From: Anaerolineae bacterium | GTDB lineage: Bacteria > Chloroflexota > Anaerolineae > B4-G1 > SLSP01 | DNA: 21,297 nt | Assembly (NCBI GenBank): GCA_016934645.1 | Contig: JAFGSL010000291.1 | Span: 1-21,297 of the forward strand | Direction of reading: 5' to 3' | Shown: one piece after another, positions 17,701 through 21,297 of the stretch | Layout of the letters: each line of letters starts with the position of its first letter | Numbering within the stretch: the first letter of the stretch is position 1 | Notes under the pieces: generated by a model | What the model was told of the DNA's origin: nothing | Database searches by the model: none | What the model saw: only the letters and a program-made list of their open reading frames with translations | Program-made: the position numbers and the translations under genes

Positions 17701-18846
17701 CACCAGGTCGACGGCGCCGGTTCTCGCATCATGGCGTACAGCGTCAGTGGCAACGGCGCGTTGGACTGGCGTCCATTCACCGTCGCTGAAGACATCCAGA
17801 CGCCCGACTTGGCGCTGGACGTGGCGTGGGATGCGCTCAACGACCGCTTCCTGGTAGTGTGGAGCGACGTTGCGCCTACAACTGTTGATGACTTCAATGT
17901 TTTCGGGCAAATCGTCACGCTTGACGGGAATTTGGTGGGTAACGAGATTGTAGTTTCCTCCGCGCCGAACCAGCAACACGCGCCGGTTATCGCCTTCGGT
18001 CCAGAATTGGCGTGCTACTTGGTGGTCTTCGAGAGCACGGATCCGGCTTACCCGATGACAAATCTGTATGGGCAGTTCGTGTCGGATGTGGGTGTGCCCC
18101 TTTTGACAGGCGTGGATGAGAACTTCCTGATCACTATGCCAGGGGCATCGCGGATGGCGCGTTATCCCGACGTGGCCTACGATGTTGCCAGCCGCAGCTT
18201 TCTCGCAGTCTGGCAGGATAACCGCACTGATCAAGACGGTTGGGATGTTTACGGACAGCGAGTGGATGGGATAACAGGAACGATGTTGCCGTTTGAGTCT
18301 GTGATCGCCAATGCCTCTGATCACTTTGAGGAACGCCCTCGCCTGACTGCCGGGCCGACGGGGCGCTATTTCGTCGTCTGGCAGGATACTGAAGCAATGA
18401 CGGATGGCGATGGAGATGTGATGGGGCGGGTGCTCGCTGCGAGTGGGACTCCGCTCGGCACGCCAATCTCAATTGCGACGCAGGCCGCCTATCACGAGGG
18501 CGTGCCTGACGTGGCCTACAACGCTGCAAGCAGGGCTTTCCTGGTGGCCTGGCACGGTGCGCCGCAAAGTGAGGCGGTGTATCTGCCCGACATCTACGCG
18601 CGCCAACTGAACGCCAAAGGCGTTCCCGCGACTGGTATATTGCCCATCGCCGTAGCGGACGATTCGGCGCGTTATCAGCCGGTCGTCGCCGCGCGGGGTG
18701 GGGCAGTAGGGGGTGGGGATGCAGAGTGGTTGATCGCCTGGCAAGACCTGCGCGCTGACTTCGGTGCAGAACACATCGGCGTGTATGCGCGCCGCCAAAA
18801 AGCGATCTGGAATGTTTATCTACCGTTGGTGATGCGGAATTGGTGA
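14746..18846 (+). CDS. Giant secreted protein: Asp-box propeller, jelly-roll, and 14 blade-like repeats
   Basis: 1366 aa. A signal peptide covers residues ~1-31, with a possible cut near VYA-DQ. Six Asp-boxes follow at residues ~76-348 (RTTDDGDSW, RSTDDGLTW, RSADGGDTW, RSTDGGLTW, RSTDFGATW, RTPNGGDRW), a sortilin/sialidase-like beta-propeller signature. Residues ~398-555 look like a jelly-roll ending TAMYVDDVSL. Residues ~580-1355 hold 14 repeats of about 50-60 residues built on DxYGQRV..DG.L, P.VAY and YLVVWQD. The protein ends VYLPLVMRNW. The start has AAGGAGG 7 nt upstream. A perfect hairpin terminator follows the stop within 16 bp. No catalytic motif is recognised; binding or adhesion at the cell surface is an inference. 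Domain order is clear, function is not. Confidence 0.88.
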   Translation: MKNALRFCLILALLLLVLSVVRGPRAAVYADQVSNSAAPDATLGWELILPDVYARMWRSNNYATDHTLYITTDQDMRRTTDDGDSWTMLFATRPYSEYLHISSMAWDPGVTSSPILFVVRNVGYDHGEVFRSTDDGLTWQIVLAPPSTLLYDIAAVRDADDNLVVFAVGFSPDVPAVWRSADGGDTWEQANTGLLDYTDLYHVYPSPNFAVDHTVYMTCYGPPHRSTDGGLTWERAIVPGIDIAREVVFSPHYAVDGTLWMSYYFVEGSGDDEVPPNGVMRSTDFGATWEHADTGMAVDWLDALITGLAVSPDYPDDPAVYAVQRSLQYNANPWMLYRTPNGGDRWWAQGLAPEHTPKGLVVASRDMLFLPTIEGLWRLRNHSWEWLVNGNAELDQAWNFPITPATAGYSTAQIHSGGRSIRLGIVETANEFSYSSARQRITLPATATLAQLSFWLYPVSTEVQQAAFSPEMASALVNAAFVGDIPATPAAGDAQFLLLMDDQETILQRLLWTLDNSQTWKPYTFDMSAYIGQSVWVHFGVYNDGAGGTTAMYVDDVSLTAAAPLPATGEPPGNPAAIAEDFLLTDAASYQSVPTAAFNPEDDEFLLVYRDSRDTSLPNIYAQRVRSDGRLVGRPIVLCDDGDTQDDPQVAYLASADRYLVIWQDNRHATDTPDVYGQLVRRDGTLDSDNFPIAVYPGGQVRARIVASGDAFLVVWGNAADGTSRVQGQRVAGDGALLGSRFDISDGITWAGQPDVAYRPVADRYLVVWADVRGVDQDIYAQQILSDGTLEGDNLPVTNAPGVQEFPVIAAGGVDDAILVVWEDWRNGDRRDIYGQRFKPGDTFLGIDIPISVGPGFKETPAVAIWATAGSSVFFVVWEARVGGGDLLGQRVGSTGQLIGAPFVVSDDLYTQSSPAIAVARTAPQPAVLVVWEDYRVEYPGIYGQRLDANADKVGLHVGLSPVNGMQVRPVMAYSATSDRYLVAWHQVDGAGSRIMAYSVSGNGALDWRPFTVAEDIQTPDLALDVAWDALNDRFLVVWSDVAPTTVDDFNVFGQIVTLDGNLVGNEIVVSSAPNQQHAPVIAFGPELACYLVVFESTDPAYPMTNLYGQFVSDVGVPLLTGVDENFLITMPGASRMARYPDVAYDVASRSFLAVWQDNRTDQDGWDVYGQRVDGITGTMLPFESVIANASDHFEERPRLTAGPTGRYFVVWQDTEAMTDGDGDVMGRVLAASGTPLGTPISIATQAAYHEGVPDVAYNAASRAFLVAWHGAPQSEAVYLPDIYARQLNAKGVPATGILPIAVADDSARYQPVVAARGGAVGGGDAEWLIAWQDLRADFGAEHIGVYARRQKAIWNVYLPLVMRNW
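18695..18718 (+). repeat. G-quadruplex-type G-run tract inside the coding sequence
   Basis: G-runs of 4, 4, 5 and 4 lie at 18695-18698, 18700-18703, 18709-18713 and 18715-18718 with loops of 1, 5 and 1 nt. In frame they encode RGGAVGGGD, a Gly-rich loop in the last blade repeat, where other repeats have no such insert. Confidence 0.85.
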
Positions 18847-18861
18847 GGTCTGCGTCTTCAG

Positions 18862-18895
18862 AAACCGGGATTTTGACGAAATCCCGGTTTTTTTT
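18862..18895 (+). terminator. Rho-independent terminator after the 1366-aa protein gene
   Basis: A perfect 12-bp stem (AAACCGGGATTT at 18862-18873 with 18879-18890) around the loop TGACG is followed by a run of T. It begins 15 bp past the stop codon. Confidence 0.95.
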
Positions 18896-18904
18896 GTTTC
18901 CCTC

Positions 18905-18933
18905 TTGACAAAATCGCGCAACTGTATTACAAT
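18905..18933 (+). promoter_or_regulatory. Near-consensus sigma70 promoter for the RHH-like pair
   Basis: TTGACA (18905-18910), a 17-nt spacer and TACAAT (18928-18933) are one base from full consensus. Transcription would start near 18940, ~55 nt ahead of the first gene. Its -10 box is inside a palindrome, so repression is likely. Confidence 0.85.
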
Positions 18934-18960
18934 GTAATGCGTAATATAATTACAGGTAAT
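18926..18960 (+). promoter_or_regulatory. Operator-like array of five ATTAC/GTAAT half-sites
   Basis: ATTAC (18926, 18949) and GTAAT (18934, 18941, 18956) alternate at start-to-start steps of 8, 7, 8 and 7 nt. Together they build ATTACAATGTAAT, GTAATATAATTAC and ATTACAGGTAAT. The first overlaps the -10 box and the others cover the start of the transcript. Short, closely spaced inverted half-sites are how ribbon-helix-helix repressors commonly bind, and such a protein is encoded next. Confidence 0.65.
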
Positions 18961-18995
18961 CAAAAAAGATCAAAGGTTTGTAAGGAGGCAAACAA

Positions 18996-19418
18996 ATGAA
19001 CAAAGAAAAAGAGGTTGAAGTAGTGGTTGAGGAAACCCCGGTCGTCGAAGAAGAGGTCGTGGTTGAAGATGCATGTGAGGATGCGGAGAAGCACGAGGCC
19101 AAGAAGCCCGCGTCTGCGTCATTTAAGGATGCGTTGAAGCAGGTCGAGACGTTCGGGCAGGCGTTGAGCGACGCGCTACAAGCGCGCGGCAACGTGGTGA
19201 TGGTGCGAGTGAACGACGAGGCTTTGGCGCATATGGATATGCTGGTGGATGCGGAAGTCACCAAGAGCCGTTCCGAGAGCGCGGCGTTCCTCATTGCCGA
19301 GGGCATCAAGGCTAACCAGGTGCTCTTCGACAAGATTGGCGCCATCACGCAGCAGATCGCCGAACTGCGCGAGCAACTACGCAAGGAAGTCAAGCTGGAG
19401 CCAGAGGCAGAGGCTTAG
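18996..19418 (+). CDS. Ribbon-helix-helix-like protein with acidic N-terminal tail and C-terminal coiled coil
   Basis: 140 aa. Residues 1-45 are a Glu/Val-rich acidic tail. Residues ~67-106 (VVMVRVNDEALAHMDMLV, then KSRSESAAFLIAEGI) match the ribbon-helix-helix layout: a beta-strand, helix A with a central hydrophobic face, a turn with R-S, then helix B. Residues ~106-131 form a Leu/Ile-patterned coiled coil, and the end is acidic again. AAGGAGG lies 7 nt before the ATG. The gene follows a strong promoter with operator-like half-sites, which fits an autoregulated DNA-binding protein. The acidic tail is unusual for an RHH repressor and could mean a protein partner or a chromosome-associated role. 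The next gene is a clear paralogue. RHH fold: moderate confidence. Confidence 0.75.
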   Translation: MNKEKEVEVVVEETPVVEEEVVVEDACEDAEKHEAKKPASASFKDALKQVETFGQALSDALQARGNVVMVRVNDEALAHMDMLVDAEVTKSRSESAAFLIAEGIKANQVLFDKIGAITQQIAELREQLRKEVKLEPEAEA

Positions 19419-19474
19419 CCAAGGGCTTGGCTTTGAACGATTATCTGTCAAAGAAAAGAATAGGGAGGGAAACA

Positions 19475-19858
19475 ATGAACGAAGAAAAAGTGGTCGATGT
19501 TGAAGTGGTTGAAACGCCTGAAGCCGAAACTACAGCGGAACCTGCCGACACTATGCCGACTTTGACGAAGATCGTCGATGAAACGGCGAAAGTGATGGAG
19601 TCTTTGGGCAAGGCGCTCATCAAGACGGCGCAGGATATCTCCAACCTGATGGTCGTGCCGGTGGACAAGATCACGCGTACGCAGTTGGATTTGCTCGTTG
19701 AGGCTGGCGTTGCCGAGACGCGCAGCAAAGCTGCTGCCAGCCTACTCAAGGAATCCGTTCAGAACCGGCAGGAGATCTTCGAGAAGGTTGAGAAGACCCG
19801 CGCGCAGATTGCGTCCCTGAAGGAACAGTTACATTCGCTGGTTGGTAGCGCGAGTTAA
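19475..19858 (+). CDS. Second ribbon-helix-helix-like paralogue
   Basis: 127 aa from the ATG at 19475. The frame opens 16 codons earlier, but AGGGAGGG lies just before this ATG and the N-terminus MNEEKVVDVEVVETPE then lines up with that of its neighbour. It aligns without gaps over the core: ESLGKALIKTAQ against ETFGQALSDALQ, LDLLVEAGV against MDMLVDAEV, TRSKAAASLLKESV against SRSESAAFLIAEGI. The C-terminus is again a coiled coil (~97-122). The strand preceding helix A reads VVPVDK, with a proline where the neighbour has Arg, so DNA contact may differ. 56 bp separate the two genes with no terminator between, so they are co-transcribed. A heterodimer or repressor/antagonist pair is possible. 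Confidence 0.75.
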   Translation: MNEEKVVDVEVVETPEAETTAEPADTMPTLTKIVDETAKVMESLGKALIKTAQDISNLMVVPVDKITRTQLDLLVEAGVAETRSKAAASLLKESVQNRQEIFEKVEKTRAQIASLKEQLHSLVGSAS

Positions 19859-19872
19859 CTTCTGTTTGATTC

Positions 19873-19913
19873 ACACATAGACGGCTCCGACGAGGAGCCG
19901 TCTATGTGTTTTT
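19873..19913. terminator. Perfect 16-bp hairpin terminator shared by convergent genes
   Basis: ACACATAGACGGCTCC (19873-19888) pairs fully with 19894-19909 around GACGA, followed by a T-run on the plus strand. The right arm runs into the last codons of the minus-strand NTPase gene, whose stop is 19902-19904. Confidence 0.92.
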
Positions 19914-20429
19914 ATGAAGCCAGGCCATTACTTTGCCGGTCAGGTCGTCGCGAGTGGTGCGGTTGATCTCCCATAACGTCACTTGTGCCAGTGTCTTGAA
20001 TGCATCACTTTCGGGATGGGGATGGCTCGTGATGGTCCCTAAAACCGGCGTCGGCCCCAAGATAGCGAGCATTACCGCATTGCAAAAGGCGTGCGAGTAG
20101 AGTTCCATCGTGCCGATCTCGTCTACGATCACCAGCTTTTTCTCCTGCATCGCGCGGCGCAATGCCGCGACGCCGACGCGTTCCAGTGCGTTGACGTCCA
20201 CGCCATAGCGTCCCACAGTTGGCGCTTTGGGGTTGCGCAGATCGACGTGGGCCATAACCGTTTCTTTGCCGTCTAGCGTGATCAGCCGAAAACCCTTCCG
20301 CCCGCCGGGGCCAAGGATTTCCTCGGTGTAAAATCCACCGGCTTTGTTCCCGACTTGGGCGACGATGTTACGGATAATTGTTGTCTTTCCAATGCCAGGA
20401 TGTCCGGTCAGCAACAATGTTTTTCCCAT
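19902..20429 (-). CDS. THEP1-type nucleoside-triphosphatase
   Basis: 175 aa, the normal size of the archaeal/thermophile THEP1 NTPase family, which hydrolyses ATP, GTP and other NTPs slowly; the physiological role is not settled. Walker A is GHPGIGKTT (residues 9-17), GGFYTEEI follows (residues 31-38), Walker B is LVIVDEIGTMEL (99-110), and VLGTITSHPHPE is near the end. GGAGAG lies about 3 nt before the ATG. It is convergent with the RHH-like pair and divergent from the SDR gene, so it appears monocistronic. Confidence 0.9.
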   Translation of the reverse strand: MGKTLLLTGHPGIGKTTIIRNIVAQVGNKAGGFYTEEILGPGGRKGFRLITLDGKETVMAHVDLRNPKAPTVGRYGVDVNALERVGVAALRRAMQEKKLVIVDEIGTMELYSHAFCNAVMLAILGPTPVLGTITSHPHPESDAFKTLAQVTLWEINRTTRDDLTGKVMAWLHKNT

Positions 20430-20460
20430 TTTCTCTCCGATTGGCCTGCTTACGGCTTGG

Positions 20461-20468
20461 AGTATAAT
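20461..20468. promoter_or_regulatory. Overlapping divergent -10 boxes between the NTPase and SDR genes
   Basis: TATAAT (20463-20468) faces right with a weak TTGGCC 16 nt upstream. TATACT (complement of 20461-20466) faces left with TTGCAT 17 nt upstream. The two boxes share four bases, so the two promoters would compete. The rest of the 160-bp spacer holds GAGTTAAGA/TCTTAACTC (20504-20512, 20555-20563). Confidence 0.45.
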
Positions 20469-20559
20469 GCCATCAGGTTAGGAATGCAAGAGGCAGGAAG
20501 CAAGAGTTAAGAAGTTCGTTACGCTGATTCACTCATTCGCCGTTTTTTTCATTCTCTTA

Positions 20560-20576
20560 ACTCATTTCTCATTCCC
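20560..20576 (+). repeat. Leader motif shared with the aminotransferase gene
   Basis: ACTCATTTCTCATTCCC here matches ACTCATTTCCCATTACC on the minus strand at 7299-7315 at 15 of 17 positions. Both copies lie directly ahead of the ribosome binding site of a sugar-modifying gene in the same orientation. Confidence 0.6.
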
Positions 20577-20589
20577 AAGGGGGGAGACT

Positions 20590-21297
20590 ATGCGTATTCT
20601 GATTACAGGCGGGGCAGGATTCATCGGATCTCATTTGTGTGACCGGTATCTGGCTGAAGGCCACGAGGTCATCGCTATGGACAACTTGAGTACGGGGAGC
20701 ACGGACAACATCGCGCATCTGGCGGGACATCCGCGCTTTTCGTTCGTCAAGCACAACGTGACCAACTACATTTACGTGGCGGGACCGTTGGATATGGTGC
20801 TGCATCTGGCTTCGCTGCCCAGTCCGGTGGACTACTTGAACTATCCCATCCAGACGCTCAAGGTGGGTGCCCTCGGTACGCATAACACACTGGGACTGGC
20901 GCTGGCTAAGCAGGCGAAGTTTCTGCTGGCTTCTACATCCGAAGTCTACGGCGATCCGTTGGTCCATCCACAGGATGAAACTTACTGGGGTAACGTGAAT
21001 CCGGTGGGACCGCGCGGTGTCTATGACGAGAGCAAGCGCTTTGCCGAAGCGTTGACGATGGCTTATCACCGCTATCACCACGTCGATACGCGCATTGTGC
21101 GCATTTTCAACACCTACGGACCGCGCATGCGTGCCGATGATGGGCGCGTGGTCCCGAACTTCATTTGCCAGGCGCTGCGCGGCGATCCACTGACGGTCTA
21201 CGGAGACGGCTCGCGCACGCGCTCGTTCGGTTACGTGGATGATCTGGTCGAAGGCATCGTGCGCTTGATGGCGACCGACGTCGAAGGCCCGGTCAAC
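20590..21297 (+). CDS. UDP-glucuronate decarboxylase (UDP-xylose synthase)-like SDR, cut by the window edge
   Basis: The first 236 codons of an extended short-chain dehydrogenase; the frame is open to the right edge with no stop. [16 protein letters not shown] is the NAD-binding start. [10 protein letters not shown] carries the catalytic Ser/Thr, YDESK the catalytic Tyr and Lys, and [26 protein letters not shown] and YVDDLV are diagnostic of this family, which makes UDP-xylose from UDP-glucuronate. A typical member is ~310-320 residues, so ~80 should lie beyond. GGGGGGAGA precedes the ATG. It supplies a nucleotide sugar for surface glycans, matching the sugar genes on the other strand. Confidence 0.92.
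   Translation, partial: MRILITGGAGFIGSHLCDRYLAEGHEVIAMDNLSTGSTDNIAHLAGHPRFSFVKHNVTNYIYVAGPLDMVLHLASLPSPVDYLNYPIQTLKVGALGTHNTLGLALAKQAKFLLASTSEVYGDPLVHPQDETYWGNVNPVGPRGVYDESKRFAEALTMAYHRYHHVDTRIVRIFNTYGPRMRADDGRVVPNFICQALRGDPLTVYGDGSRTRSFGYVDDLVEGIVRLMATDVEGPVN

Noticed and set aside
20569..21081. 170-aa minus-strand open frame
   Set aside because: It is antisense to the UXS-like gene, whose full set of SDR motifs is read on the plus strand.

Overview
The window looks like a piece of a Chloroflexota genome, probably Anaerolineae- or Caldilineae-like. This is inference. The grounds are moderately GC-rich genes with good AGGAGG-type ribosome binding sites, two giant secreted proteins that both end in VYLPLVxRN (a C-terminal signature I associate with this phylum), a plant-like LRR protein, and short intergenic simple repeats of a type I associate with it. 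No rRNA, tRNA, CRISPR array, transposase or integrase was seen.

Layout. Positions 47-14393 are entirely on the minus strand. Read in the direction of transcription they are: a 1209-aa secreted LRR/PKD protein (14393-10764); a compact operon of GH4 6-phospho-glycosidase, divergent LspA-like membrane protein and BadF-type sugar kinase (10523-7507, gaps of 15 and 20 bp); a DegT/DnrJ/EryC1-type sugar aminotransferase (7280-6021); a GH clan A-like glycosidase with an N-terminal beta-rich module (5829-3784); a fusion of a deoxyhypusine-synthase-like domain to a GmhA-like SIS phosphosugar isomerase (3603-1984); and a secreted HExxH protein of lower GC (1813-47). A 352-bp AT-rich divergent spacer follows. 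The plus strand then carries a 1366-aa secreted protein with an Asp-box propeller, a jelly-roll and 14 blade-like repeats (14746-18846), a strong terminator, and a two-gene unit of paralogous ribbon-helix-helix-like proteins (18996-19858) behind a near-consensus promoter overlaid by an ATTAC/GTAAT half-site array. Convergent to it is a THEP1-type NTPase (20429-19902). Divergent from that is a UDP-glucuronate decarboxylase-like SDR (20590 to the right edge), cut by the window and antisense to a misleading open frame.

How the genes may work together. The minus-strand block holds glycosidase, kinase, aminotransferase and isomerase activities that act on sugars and sugar phosphates, with a nucleotide-sugar enzyme nearby. 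It fits amino-sugar or heptose salvage, or synthesis for a surface glycan, but no glycosyltransferase, transporter or PTS gene is present to fix the substrate. The large secreted proteins look like cell-surface adhesion or binding proteins. The least ordinary items are the RHH-like pair with its operator-like array, the DHS-like/GmhA fusion joined through a 7-bp tandem repeat, the LspA-like protein inside a sugar operon, and the shared C-terminal motif of the giant secreted proteins.
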